NCBI GenBank assembly: GCA_023653785.1 | Contig: JAMKCH010079247.1 | Coordinates: 1-64,000, forward strand | Source: Ophioderma brevispina | Lineage: Eukaryota > Echinodermata > Ophiuroidea > Amphilepidida > Ophiodermatidae | Direction of reading: 5' to 3' | DNA: 64,000 nucleotides | Part shown: one piece after another, positions 9,411-20,350 of the stretch | How the letters are laid out: each line of letters begins with the position of its first letter | How positions within the stretch are numbered: position 1 is the first letter of the stretch | The notes under the pieces: generated by a model | What the model was told of the DNA's origin: nothing | The model's input: only the letters and a program-made list of their open reading frames with translations | The model's database searches: none | Translations under genes and position numbers: made by a program

Positions 9411-11929
9411 TAATTAGCTCCCTGAATTTTGTCGAATTTGTCAGATTTAGTCTACTAGGTGGCCCTGACAACCTTTCAAAATCGTGTCATTTATTACGTC
9501 CCTGGGACCGTAGTTTGGTCATTTTTTCGTTTGGCGAAGGTCGTATTTAAGGTCTTATTATCGTGACTTCGCATCGGTTTGTCAACACACATACCCGCTT
9601 AATTCACACCCATAGGCAGATAGCGTAGGGCGTGGCTCTGTTGCCACATTCAATCGATAGTCCGTTTTTTTTCCCACTATACTCTCTATATATGTGTTAT
9701 ATATTTAACGTGTATATTTTGTGATTACAATGCTTGTGTGGCAATTGTAATTTGAACGGGCTGGCACGTTTTTTGTTCCTCGTTTCAAATGGGGCGCCCG
9801 GTTTTGTTTACATTTTTATAATTTATGCACGATCATGTCCTTCACACAAATGAGCGTACACTTGTGGGTTACTACCTAGTTTTCCTTAATGCTTTCTTGC
9901 AGCCCTTATGTCAGACGAGGTATGTCCTTTGATTAAAGGAGTTGAGGATTGTTTGGAATGCTTTTATATAATTTTCTACTATAACTTTATTCAATTTGTA
10001 TTCGGGTATCCCCACCTTGGTGCCGTTGCTCAGGCCGGTTTGTTTCCGTAATTAGCCCTGGAGCTACACACATTTGTAACACTCTCAAGTACAAAAGGTT
10101 TGAGTGATTAATTATGATGACGACTGACCGAACCCCCCCTAAACTTGATTCTTATGCCGCCAGTGGTGCCTTAAGGAGAGGGGGCCTAAACAAAGTTTGT
10201 ACATGTGTCAAATTTGTAAATTAATTCAATCATGTTGAAAAGCACACCAATGTTATGTTTTCTAACCATAAATAATAAAAATGATAAAAAAACCAAATAT
10301 TAAAAAACACACACATTTATTTTTAAAAACAGCAAAATCAATAATAAGGGTCCAAATTTCAGTTGTACAGCAGGGGGTTCACAATTTTTAAAGTTACACT
10401 ACTCCATTGGATAAACATGGTTCCATGCTTTGTGGAGTTCCATAGGATTAAATAAAGGAATAGTTTTGACTGTTTAAATGCTTAGTTTCGATGTAGGGGG
10501 CACATCAGGTCACGTCCATTGCATTCATGGGGCTTGATTCTTGTTACCACCACCCCCCTAACTTTCTTAAGCAAGCATTTGAGACACTCTAAACTAATTG
10601 ATTCGCAGGGTGTCCGGATATCGTTCGCCCTTTTGGCGAAGAATACCGTTGATGATACGATTGGCGTTTAATCTCGTCAGTACCTAAATTGTGTGTCGGA
10701 TTCCGCCGTGATTTATGCCGTATTCATCGCTTCTGTTCGCTTTTCGCCGATCGAGGTTCGTGTATCCGCTCGCCATCTGGCGATGATACCCTAGCTTGAA
10801 ATGTTAGACGATTAATTTCGTCTTTTGGCTTAAGTTCTGTGTCGAAAGACTCGGCCAAGTCTACCGCCCCTGCTTTATTTCTATTCGGAAGTGTCAGGTT
10901 GCGATCGGCTTTTAAATTACTACGCGTGTGTGCACCGCCGCTGATCCTCTCCTCTGTCGGCTTGTGGCCGATCCCCCGGGTCTTTATTCTCAACGCTATA
11001 GCAGGGATACTCAGCTTCCGTTATAGGCACTTCACACCGGCCGCCCATGGCGGGTTTTTGTTGCTTTATTTTGAATGACAGATGCAACCTCTCAAAGCTC
11101 TCTCATGGGGATGGATTGATTGGCACATATGATAATGAGTTCTTTGCATTCTCAATGACAGGGACCTTAATTATTTTTAATCCCTTGTGCTTGCATTAAT
11201 ATATTTTGTTGAAAGGGGTATCACTCCAATCTATCAAGTCTGGATTGTTGTTCTGATCATGGAGGTGTGATATACTATACTTTTATCTTATATTGTTTAC
11301 CTCTCTGTTCTGATTGATAATTAGTCTTTCATGCAATCCAGAGTTTCTGTACATGGTGGTGATAGACTATTATTTATCATATACCTTTCAAGTTTATATA
11401 TATTATGGTTCCACTCTTGGTCTTGCAACCGTGGCTGGTCGGACTGGACTTAGTACAATCTTCTCAATCAGCGTTTTTATAAAGTGAGAGAATCTTTTGG
11501 GTGTCCCTGGGCTGGTTGCGTTTCATTTCACAGAATTTTATTCGTGTGATTTCCAGCCTGCTAGGATATGATTAAGTTTGTTTTGCCTACGGGCCAAACT
11601 GGGGATTACTCTTTGTCCTTGGAAGCAATCCTTTTTGCCACTTGGCAGATCTGTTTTGCTCTAAGGTCCGCTTGGAGTCTTTATCCCACTTATGGATTTT
11701 TCCCTTGTCATGCCTAATTGGAATTCCCACTCGCCGGTTGCATCCCCCTTAGTCATTCGTATGATAGTGGGCATGCTGTTGGGGGCTAGGTATTCGGTGC
11801 CACTGCCCTTTTTACTCGCGATATTTCCTTAACTTTAGAGTTTTCGGAAATCAGTTTAGTTTCTCTTACTCTCCTGGCCGCCTCAATCCAAATTGTTTAG
11901 GTAGACCTTGGAGTAAATGTTGGGAGCTG

Positions 11930-12720
11930 GTACTGTTGATCGTGTACTCTCTCCAACATTTTCTGCTGAGAAGGTCGTTTGTCTCACCCTTTCACACGTT
12001 TACTGATCATCGTTTGAGGTGGTCACGTCTCGGGCGACAATCGGGTAGTCCCTTCTGATGCTTGTTCCTTTCATGATTAATCTGCATATTTATGACAATA
12101 ATTGTGATGTTGCCCAGACTTGGGTCACCTTCTGGTTGGCCTTTTTTTTCCATTCTGGTGGAGACTCTTGTATACACGTTGGGGTTGCTGTGCTATCCTG
12201 AAGCTTACCCCCAGGGTAGGCTTTGAATCTAGAGATGTTGAATCGGAGTAGTTATTGTCGGCCTCGCTAGATTCTCCTTTTTTTTCCGCTCCTCGTCACT
12301 CCTTTCCCTTTGGGCTCAAGTGAGTGGGATATGTGGGCTGTCTGCATAGGTAACAGTTTGATGACTCAGTTCCTTCCTGTCCTTATGCGTGCGGGTTTTC
12401 TCGCAGATTACTGTAGCAGTCTAGTGCCTGAGGATTTGGGCTCTTTCTGCCCCTCCTCAGTCTCCTCTCACCGGCGATGCCCTTCTCTTGTCGCTCCGTG
12501 GCACGGGGGTGTAATGGCTCGAGCTGCTCTGAAAGCTTGTAGACCATCATACTTGGGATTAAACCTCTCAGTTATGCGTCGTGTGTGTTGTGCACGATGG
12601 GTGCTGGTTTTCGTGTGACCTCTCCTCTATGTACGTCGCTAATCTGGCCAGCTTTTTGCAGGAGCCACTCTTTCAGGGGCTCAGCAAATTATTCTCTAGT
12701 AAGTGGTGCGCTTAGGTTTT
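11930..12720 (+). pseudogene. Probable RNase H linker and YR N-terminal remnant of element B
   Basis: A frame near 11,935 reads GAGTVDRVLSPTFSAEK. This resembles the TVDRFAS segment that follows RNase H in a subgroup of YR retroelements. At about 12,530 the residues ALKACRPSY resemble the K-L-L-x-S-x-R-P-S start of the YR, and near 12,636 VANLASFLQEPLFQGLS resembles the VANFL-x-x-LF-x-x-GLS helix of the YR core-binding domain. Several stops intervene. No catalytic H-x-x-R or tyrosine could be located. The call rests on the order of weak motifs inside a structure with DIRS-like termini, so it is tentative. Confidence 0.4.
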
Positions 12721-12879
12721 AATGCTTCCGTATTGTCATGACCTTGCGCTGCTCTACTTTTTGAAATGCTTGCAATTCATATTCGTACTCATTTCGATTC
12801 AGGCAATCCAGGTGGTGACATTTTGCATCCTGCACTCGCCTCCTAGTACTGTGCTAATCTGGCGATGTATTGGCAATTG

Positions 12880-12995
12880 TACATCAAACAATTGATTGAA
12901 AGGTAAGCAGCTTCCTGTATGAAAGTCATGTAGAACAGTGGTGTTCTAATTACTCGTACGAATGCTTGCTTACCTTCTCCGATGTTTGATGATTC
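12880..12995. repeat. Internal complementary region of element B
   Basis: At 12,880-12,910 the plus strand reads acatcaaacaattgattgaa followed by aggtaagc, an inverted copy of the left-repeat edge. At about 12,965-12,990 gcttaccttctccgatgttt gives the same edge in direct orientation. Between them, gaacagtggtgttcta and tcgtacgaatgcttgctt are the reverse complement of the outer edge of the right repeat at 13,205-13,240. This adjoining pair of complements to both element ends is the DIRS arrangement. Confidence 0.65.
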
Positions 12996-13014
12996 CAGGG
13001 CCCGCCCGCCCCCT

Positions 13015-13240
13015 GCAGGATTGTTTCTCTTGTCGAGGGCAAGACGAAAAGAGGAATATAATTGTTGTTATGGCGCACTTGAGGGGGGTGTCGTCATACA
13101 GGTGATCGAATGAATATATATTATGGGGGACTATATATTTATGGGAGGTTCTGCATACTGCCTAAGACAATGCAATTTGTTACATCAACAGCGGAGCAGA
13201 ATCAAGCATTCCTTACGAGCCATAGAACACCACTGTTCTT
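13015..13240 (-). repeat. Right inverted terminal repeat of element B
   Basis: Inverted partner of 9,200-9,410, sharing the complements of cgatgttgatgtaaca, attgcattgtc, agaacctcccataaatatat and cttttcgtctt. Its outer edge, agaacaccactgttctta, stops directly against the tandem array that begins near 13,245. Confidence 0.7.
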
Positions 13241-13244
13241 AGAT

Positions 13245-13775
13245 AAACTCTCCTAATTTGGCGCAAAATGTGGTTAAAACTGAATCCCCAAGTTATAATC
13301 CTTTAATTTTAATGTATGTTACACCTCCTGTCATTTCATAAAGAAATAAGAAAAGGCGCCAATTGGGTGCAAAATTTGTAAAACACTGCATCCCTAATTC
13401 CGAGCTTTATTTGCTGTACTTAAAACTCTCCTGTCATTTCAAAACGAAAATCGAAAAAAAAAACCGCCCATTTGGGTGCAAAATGTGTAAAAACTGAATC
13501 TCCAGGTTATAAGCTTTAATTTAAACGTATGTTACACCTGCATGTCATTTCAAATAAAGAAAATAGAAAAGGAGGCGCCAATTGGCGCAAAATATGTAAA
13601 AACGCATCCCCAAGTTAAAAGCTTTAATTTGATGTACGTAATCTATCCTGTCCCATTTCAAATAAGAAATAAAAAAACCCATTGGGGTGCAAAATGTGTT
13701 TAGAAGGCATCCCCAAGTTATAAGCTTGAATAATAATGTAGGTTCCACCTTCCTGTCAGTTTCAAATAAAGATGT
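13245..13775 (+). repeat. Tandem array, five units of about 102-109 bp
   Basis: The motif ggygcaaaatrtg, followed by a gcatcc/gaatcc block, recurs with its g-y-g-c start at 13,261, 13,367, 13,476, 13,585 and 13,687. That gives spacings of 106, 109, 109 and 102 bp. Each unit also has a ctgtcatttca/aataaagaaa block and a ggcgccaattgg-like block. The units are diverged, so this is an old minisatellite. It abuts the right end of element B and is followed by the split repeat copy at 13,790. Confidence 0.85.
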
Positions 13776-13789
13776 TACCTAAATTTTCG

Positions 13790-14430
13790 TCTTAAAGATA
13801 AAGTCTGATTCTGAATATTTGGAAAATGTGGTTATGGAGGAAAGCTTAGTAACGTAGATACATATAAATCAAAATAGTTAAAATGTCCACATTTGTTGAG
13901 TATTTTGCCCTTTAATTTCCCGCCCAATACTTACGCGAAAAGATTCCGACAAATCCACATCGCAGGCAAATTGGTGACGTCAAAGTGATGACCATCCATA
14001 ATTTACGTCCTTGTGACCATCATAATCGCAGTGGTTGCCACTTCAATAATAATTAAACACAACGAAGTGAAAACAACATATGTTCCTTCCTGTAACTTTT
14101 TTTTCTAATTTCATTAGACACTTTCATTAATCATCATATTACAGTGTCAGCAATAAACAATTCGAGTCAACACGATTTTTTTTGGTCCATCACTTTACGT
14201 CACGAGGAGAGCCAAATTGGGCGCTTTGATCAATGAAGCCGTGCGAAAAATCCGCCCCGGTTTTTCATCGTATGTCAAAAAGCAAAAATTAAAAATGCCT
14301 CTATTTTGTTAATTTTACATCAAATTGTATTATTTTTTCGGGAATTTGTGATGTATTACATATATTTTATGAATGGTAAGTCAAACTGAGCTTGACAAAA
14401 ATCTTGACATATTTCCTTTAAAATAATATC
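13790..14430 (+). repeat. Split second copy of the 8,430-8,650 repeat
   Basis: The first part (13,790-13,890) carries ggaaagcttagtaacgtaga and the second part (14,318-14,430) carries acatcaaattgtattatttt, ttcgggaatttgtgatgta and gacaaaaatcttgacatatt. About 430 bp between them is absent from the left copy. That middle part shows no clear terminal repeats, so a deletion in the left copy is as likely as an insertion here. Confidence 0.65.
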
Positions 14431-14806
14431 CCTTCCAATTTTTTGCCTTTCAATTTCAATCCTTGTCATACCTCTTGCTCACCGTAGTTTAACTCAACGG
14501 GCCTGATCATTTTCTTATAACTCTCCTATTCGTTACTCACCCTTTAATCTATCCCGGCAACGTTTTAACCAAACTCCCATTTCCCATCTAGTCGGGGCAT
14601 AGACTAAATCCACGAAATGCTTTAAGGCATTTAAAACATGCAATGATGTGTATTCTTTGTCCTGAAATTGCTCGCATTACAAACACCACCTAAAACTCCA
14701 AATTACTTAGTACGTCGATCATTTCCTAAAGAAAACATTTAATGAAATGACCTTTCAGATATAGAAATAGTCTCCGTCGCAATTTTGAGCGCAGTGATTT
14801 TCTATA

Positions 14807-14831
14807 GTCGGGTCGGCTAAGGCGACCCGAC
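14807..14831. repeat. Perfect 9 bp GC-rich hairpin
   Basis: GTCGGGTCG and CGACCCGAC form a perfect 9 bp stem around a 7 base loop. It stands alone in AT-rich sequence, with no T-run or gene beside it, so no terminator or RNA role is supported. Confidence 0.6.
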
Positions 14832-15134
14832 AAACAAGATTAGGCCACTGATTGAGAGAGGTCACTCATCCATGCATTTCAACACACACCTTATGATAGC
14901 TTATCAACAACCTTCAACAATGGAAATGCTTGCAATTGTGCTTGTTACAATGTGTATCATTATATTTACAATGCCTAAAAACCTCTTCCTGATTTTTTAT
15001 GAAATTGAGCAAGTGTAATTCAGTATTATGTGACTATGGAACCTTTTAATGGTTGATATTGTGGTCTATAAAAAACAGTGTTATTTTGAAAAGCATTCCA
15101 AAGCGTTTTCAAGAACCTGAATGAAGTTCCTCCC

Positions 15135-15285
15135 GGTTGATGACAATTACGACCCTGGTCCCTATGACACTGAGGAATTCATCAGAACTTGTAAAGAATA
15201 AACTACTAATTCTGCAGTTATCCGATGAATTTCCTCAGGGTCACTAGTGAGTGACCCAGGGTCTCTAATTGTCACAACCCAAGTC
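15135..15285. repeat. Small foldback element of about 150 bp
   Basis: gttgatgacaattacgaccc on the left and the complement of gtgacaattagagaccctgg on the right pair imperfectly. The inner blocks ctgaggaattcatc and gatgaatttcctcag also pair. The whole is an inverted repeat with little unique centre. A related fragment, gattcatcagggtcatagtc, appears at about 15,990, suggesting a dispersed family. Confidence 0.55.
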
Positions 15286-16860
15286 TCCCCATTTTACTTT
15301 TAACCTGTGCATGTGAAATTTCTTCTCATACTGTTCAATGAAGGTATGTTTATTTATAGTAGCCTTATTCAGTACAATAACCATCCTTCAAATCTTTGCT
15401 CTATATCAGTGTATTATTCATGAAATCTTTCATCGCCTCTAATTAGACAAATATAGTCCTGAAATAATCAGTAAAATAACCATCTTCAAATAGAAATTTT
15501 TCACTCTATATCAGTGTATTTCTCCTTTGAAATGTTTTCGTCCATAGACTATGTCGACTAAATTAGACTAAATAATGTACTTTATATGAATAATGGGACT
15601 ACGGATACTTATCTAGCTTTTGATTATGAAGGATCATGTTCCCCCCAATTGACCATTTTTTCTTGGCACCTTTATAGGATGGACAATTACTGGAGCCTAA
15701 TTAATTGTTTTTGCTTTGAACACTTTCCACAGACCATCTAAATATTTATTATGCCAATCAACTGAACTCATGTGACCACTCTTTTTATTACTTGTCCTCC
15801 GGCTCAAACGATCAGTGGGTAAACAACTATACATCTTGCTCCAATGCCATGCGGAGGAGTAAGTTTAATGTGGAATCTTATCCTTCTGTGTGAACTTTAT
15901 TCTTTTAGAAGAGGGTTTTTTAGGGGTTTTTGAATCCCCCCCCCCAGTTAACCGGGCCTGTATCTACTTATTTCATAAGGCTGGCTGATTCATCAGGGTC
16001 ATAGTCACTAATGGGCCCACTACACAAGGCTAAGGCTGGAGTATTGCACCTCCAGTACTTGCCTCGCCTTGGTGCAGCCTGCATGGTGTTCTAGAGGTAT
16101 TAAACTGAAAGAAGGATTTAAAAGCCCCGGGAATTTACTATAAAAACCATGTCATCGGACATGTGTGGTCTAACATTAGACACAGAGATTGCAGTACGGG
16201 TCATCAGCATGCAATGAGTATACATAATATTACACTTATTTTATACTGGTAACATTGTCCAAATATGGCCACAAGCATTAATCTTCACCTCCATCAGATT
16301 TTTCAAAGTGCTGAACAATTTCAAAATCGTGCATTGCCACTTTTCCCGCCCTCCTGGTTTAAGAATTCTAGCACACACTGAAACCATTATCTAGCTAGTT
16401 GGTTTGCCAGAACAGCATGCACAATATAGCAATAGAATATGGAATGTCCCTCACCTGGGCTTCCCAGATATGTGCAAATTGTTGTTGGGCGGAATAACCT
16501 ATGTATTTTTGGCCCTTCAAACATGCTGAAAAAGAAATCTCCTAACACTAAAATAGATTGGCTTAAAAACATATTCAAGTGCCCAACAATACATAGGTTT
16601 TTCCGGCCTGTCCCCCTGACAAAGATTAACTTTGTCCGTTTTTTTCATTCTTAGTAGGGCTAACTGTTGAATTTTCAGGACTGGGAGCCTTTTGCATATG
16701 TGGGGTCCAATTTCAAATGTCATCTGGTCTTTCTAGGGTCATTGGGGACATAATCACACACCACATAATTCTGGGTCTATTCTGGGTTCACTTGTTAATA
16801 TCATGAGAGTAATTTCTTAATGCATGTTTTTTCCGAACTCTTTCATTTCTTTTCTTTCAG

Positions 16861-16989
16861 GTGTGGCAAACTTAAATAGATATTGCTATACAGTAAAACC
16901 TAAACTCCACGCTAGCATTCCGAGTTACTGCAGCAATCTTCCTGTTAATGAGCCGTCAAAGATACCCCTGCATACACATGCATGTTCTT
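16861..16989 (+). CDS. Candidate host exon, 129 nt, phase 1-1, unknown protein
   Basis: A strong acceptor (ttcatttcttttctttcag) ends at 16,860 and a consensus donor (gtaagt) begins at 16,990. Between them one frame stays open, running from VANLNRYCYTVKP to HTHACS with cysteines in RYCYT, SYCSN and HACS. The exon is a multiple of three and starts and ends in phase 1. That pattern is common for exons of secreted or extracellular proteins. I do not recognise the domain. It lies about 1 kb upstream of the CUB-like exon on the same strand, so both could belong to one gene, but the phases differ (1 versus 0) and intermediate exons would be needed. Confidence 0.35.
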
Positions 16990-17079
16990 GTAAGTCAAAG
17001 TCAAAAAAAAAAGGGCAATTCTTGAACGCCTGCATATTATGTTTTGTGATCATATGTCATTCGGTGTACAAGTCATGAT

Positions 17080-17990
17080 CATGGCTTAGGTGTTAGGATT
17101 AGTAGAGCTGTGTAAGCTGATCTGGGCCCGTATGTATCCATGATACGGATCCTCACCATTGCCCGTTCTTTGAGGCTTGGGCAGATTGGAAACAGTCATG
17201 GTTTTTCACCCTACTCTTATTTGAAACTGGCTGCAATGTACATGTACATTGTTGCTCTCTACAAGGGTCACATGGGTCACAAGAAACAATTGGCTTGTTG
17301 CAGTTTCACAAGATTTCTGAATGGCTGTCACTGGATAAGAGCCATTTCAAAATGTCCAAGAAAAGAACGGCTGTGTCGCAAGATAGACCAGCTGTTCGCA
17401 GTGTCACGAGTGTCGAATTTTACCCGGCCATGTAGAGGGCCCCCCCCTTGTACAGGAGCTACAGCTTAATGTCTCCTCCGAGGACAGGGTGTTTTCAATG
17501 TCATTCTCTCATTCAAAATGAACCATGCAGGAGAACATATTCTGATTTTAATCAATAGCTGGTATACGATCAAATCCAGAGATAAATATAATTTTTGTGT
17601 GTAATAGTTAAAAATAGTAATCTGGAACTAAAATGCACCTAAATGCTTAAGAGTCCAAAAGTTGGAGATTAATCGATTTTTCCTCTATGCCCGTTAAGTA
17701 TTTATGCACATAAACCAGTGCCATAGGATACTTGTATAAACAACAATGCTGGATCTGGTAATTTATAACAAAGTTTATGATTTTCTATATGAGGACTTCG
17801 ATTTGAGCTATATCATTATTTCACACAGTGATTAGTATATGGACAAGCATTATCTATATGCAAAAAACGGCAATGTTTGAAAATTTAGTGCAAATCACCA
17901 CAGACTATGCTATCCCCATTGGTCATTGTCATTACAAATTATTAAGTATGAATTGCTTCAACCTATATCGTAAGATTCATGTTTCAAATA
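17080..17990. other. Probable intron with one ambiguous open block
   Basis: After a cttgttgcag acceptor-like site near 17,300, two frames stay open through 17,430. One gives CHWIRAISKCPRKERLCRKI and the other KISEWLSLDKSHF followed by SQDRPAVRSV and a stop. Neither is recognisable, and no good donor was seen. The rest is AT-rich and looks intronic. Confidence 0.3.
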
Positions 17991-18019
17991 AAACCCTACA
18001 ATATCCATTTTTTCTACAG

Positions 18020-18244
18020 TATGTGAACGAACATTTAGCAATCACTTTATCCGGGGGGGAAAAAAAAATCATCAACCTCAACAATATTAATCCCGCAAAT
18101 TCACACTGCCCCAATTGCAAGTTATCCATCCAGCTACCGACTGGCAAGAGAGTGGTCCTCGCCTTCAAGGAATCATCTTGGAAGGAATATCGAGGAGTTG
18201 GGGCTGACGGAAGACAACTCTGCATTTGGGAACCTTTGAAATTG
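18020..18244 (+). CDS. Candidate host exon, 225 nt, CUB-like segment
   Basis: The exon is bounded by a pyrimidine-rich acceptor (catttttttctacag-like, AG at 18,018-18,019) and a good donor (gtgagc at 18,245). It is exactly 75 codons in phase 0-0. The product runs from YVNEHLAITLSGGEKKI through NPANSHCPNCKLSIQLPTGK and RVVLAFKE to GRQLCIWEPLKL. A C-x-x-C pair followed by LSIQLPTGKRVVLAF resembles the C-x-W-x-I-x-x-P-x-G-x-x-V-x-L-x-F core of CUB domains, found in secreted and membrane proteins of animals. The first CUB cysteine and the last strands are not in this exon. The frame stays open on both sides of the splice sites, so the boundaries are inferred. It is the best plus-strand coding signal near here. 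Confidence 0.4.
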
Positions 18245-18994
18245 GTGAGCTCTTGGTACACTATGAAAACTTCGCCATTGAAGCATGTGATATTTGCGTT
18301 CAGACCCTAAATCTTTCTGTCCTTGAAAACGTATGAACTTATCCGCAATGTTTGTTAGTTCTTAATGAGGGCCGGGAACTCGGGCTACAAACATAATAAT
18401 GAGCACTATATAGCGCGCCGTGTGTAAGACATCTACCGATCGGCTGCCTTCTCAACCAGGGTGGCATGCAGTCAACAGTCAAATTTGTGAAGGGTTGAAT
18501 CAATGCATAAGAAAACGCCACAATTTTATTACAACCAATGCATGTCAATATGGTACAGAGGTTTAACCTTCAGGATTTGCCATGAAAAGTGTGGTGTTGG
18601 CCCTTATGATTAATGTTTGAAGATGATTAGAAGGAAAAAGGTTCGAAATATTACTTGTCACACTGTAGCGATCAAAGGCCAAAGAGAGAACAACTGGATA
18701 CGGAACGATGCAGTAAATTCTCTGAAACTTCACTCATAATTCCGATTTTGACGCGGAAAGTAACCATCAATGATAGAATGTTTTTTTTGCTACACCTATT
18801 CTTACGATTGCACATGTGGGGAAATTTATGCAGCTTCTAAACATGTAAATACAAATTTCCAATGATTCAACAACCTGTCTGTTTCTCAAATATTCTGACG
18901 TCACGCAACGTCATTTAATGAGTTGCCCTCAATCGGCGAAATGTCCTACACAGTTTTCTAAGTGTGGTAGATGTTGTTCTGGTAAAGGTGGAGC

Positions 18995-19115
18995 TTTTTT
19001 CATTGGGAATGGGCTACTCCATTTGATATCCATACTACCCATGTTGAAGACATTACCTAAATCTTGTACAGAGGGGGTGTGTTGTTCAAATGGAGTTATT
19101 CAATGGGCTCTTCCA
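18995..19115. repeat. Short foldback repeat
   Basis: cattgggaatgggctactcc plus atttga near 19,001-19,027 pairs with the complement of tcaaatggagttattcaatg near 19,088-19,107. The element lies just left of the TTAA-flanked element that starts at 19,129. Confidence 0.5.
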
Positions 19116-19128
19116 TCTATTTATTTAA

Positions 19129-19907
19129 AGAGACACTGGCACATTTTAAAAATAGTGCGCCCTCAAGATTTTTCAAAATCATATTTTTGCATGGTTGTAA
19201 AGCTTTTATATACAAAAGCCCTCACCTGAAATGATTAAGACCAAATCAGCTTCCTTATGGGTAAACAGAACGATTTTATAATTTAATGTCGCCGGCGACG
19301 CTAAATTCAGCAGAAGACTAAAATGGCGTTTAACACAAGACACGCACACCGTATGTACGTTTCCCACGCTATGTACACTGTTTGACCGGTCTATAACCTT
19401 TGTGTTTTTAATATCAGTGAGTATGAGTCTCAAAATTCATGTAATATACACATTTGTTGATTAAAGTTATGGAAAACTTAAAAGTTGGCCTACAAATTAC
19501 CTGGATGTCTTTATCCTCATATCAATGTCCCTATCTGTTTTTGGGTATGTTATTTTTGTCCCCGCCGAACGAGTTCGGAACGGGGACTATGAAATGAGCA
19601 GCGTCCGTTCGTCCGTTCGTCCGTCCGTCCGTTCGTCCGTCCGTCTGTGACAAAAATGTTAACCCATGTTGAAAAAAAAAAAAAAAAAAAAGTATTGGGG
19701 AGGGGGTAGGGTATTGAAGTTGCATTTATCACATGTTAGTGATCGCAACATTCGGCGGGGACATATTTTACGCATCGCGTAAATACGAGTTCGCCTTGTT
19801 AATATTTTTTATGTGTAAAATATATTTCTGTTCTTCCAATGGCCTAGACTATCATTTGAGAGCAAATTGAAGAAATTTCATATTTGTGAAAATGTGCCAG
19901 TGCCACT
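19129..19907. mobile_element. TTAA-flanked non-autonomous DNA element, 779 bp
   Basis: TTAA at 19,125-19,128 is followed by AGAGACACTGGCACATTTT. On the right the complement AGTGGCACTGGCACATTTT ends against TTAA at 19,908-19,911. The terminal repeats match at 17 of 19 positions, and the TTAA copies are the likely target duplication. TTAA duplications are typical of the piggyBac and Kolobok superfamilies. No transposase frame remains. A second small element (19,557-19,763) is nested inside. A similar terminus, ggcgacactggcacatttta, occurs at about 46,340, so the family is repeated. Confidence 0.65.
19557..19763. mobile_element. Nested small inverted-repeat element with TCCG microsatellite
   Basis: TGTCCCCGCCGAA at 19,557-19,569 is the exact reverse complement of TTCGGCGGGGACA at 19,751-19,763. 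Between them are a second gagttcgg motif, a (TCCG/TTCG)n run at about 19,603-19,647 and a run of about 20 A near 19,671-19,690. It encodes nothing. The unit looks like a short MITE carrying a microsatellite, sitting inside the 19,129-19,907 element. Confidence 0.6.
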
Positions 19908-20084
19908 TTAAAATTTGAAGCATAAAATAGGCATTCTGCACCTCACCTAGGTATGAGTTTTTACAAGTACGTACAAGTTACTATGAATTTACAATGGGCA
20001 ATTAAAGGCACTATCAGTGATTTGCTAAATCATAAATTGAAAAAAAATCATAAAAAATCAGATTTTTGCATGTCTGTAACAAGT

Positions 20085-20350
20085 ACAGGGGTCGCGACAG
20101 CGCGACACGGCCTTTCTTATCCCGCAAACTTTCGACACGCAGTCTCTTATCGAGCGACGGACATTTTCCAAAAATTTGCTGTTATCGTTCGACACGCGAC
20201 TTTTGGGGGAAAATTAAAAGCCGACGTACGACTTTCATAACTTCCGTATGCTTTGACACGCGACACCCAACTTGTGGGAAACAACTTACAAGTGATAGAA
20301 GTCTAAGGACGTACGAAAAATACCTTCTAAAACGCGATCTTCCCCGGCGG
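20085..20350. other. CpG-rich block with repeated GACACGCG-like motif
   Basis: Variants of the motif (gcgacacggcc, cgacacgcag, cgacacgcgac, tgacacgcgacac) recur four times in about 180 bp in otherwise AT-rich DNA. Two overlapping frames stay open across it (19,953-20,240 and 20,066-20,356) without recognisable domains. It may be a degenerate minisatellite or a fragment of a repeat with high CpG content. Confidence 0.35.

Larger units (their letters stand above)
9200..13240 (+). mobile_element. DIRS-like retrotransposon B, decayed, with inverted termini
   Basis: Inverted terminal repeats of about 200 bp (9,200-9,410 and 13,015-13,240) enclose about 4 kb. Just inside the right repeat, 12,880-12,995 holds two short copies of the terminal-repeat edges in opposite orientations, as expected for a DIRS internal complementary region. 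The interior has faint RNase H-linker and YR-like segments (about 11,930-12,720), all frameshifted. A GC-richer stretch at 10,600-11,080 may be a gag remnant. The terminal architecture is the stronger evidence; the coding evidence is weak. Confidence 0.65.
14435..16840. other. Non-coding stretch with small inverted repeats
   Basis: No exon or transposase remnant is recognised. Besides the hairpin at 14,807 and the inverted repeat at 15,135-15,285, two complementary segments containing cctatgtat and a ggcc-rich edge occur near 16,480-16,520 and 16,575-16,620. They probably form another small foldback. Confidence 0.4.

Noticed and set aside
14807..14831. GC-rich hairpin as a bacterial-type terminator
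   Set aside because: There is no T-run and no gene upstream, and the context is eukaryotic.
19603..19647. Repeated TCCG units as a CRISPR-like array
   Set aside because: The units are 4-8 bp with no spacers; it is a microsatellite inside a small mobile element.
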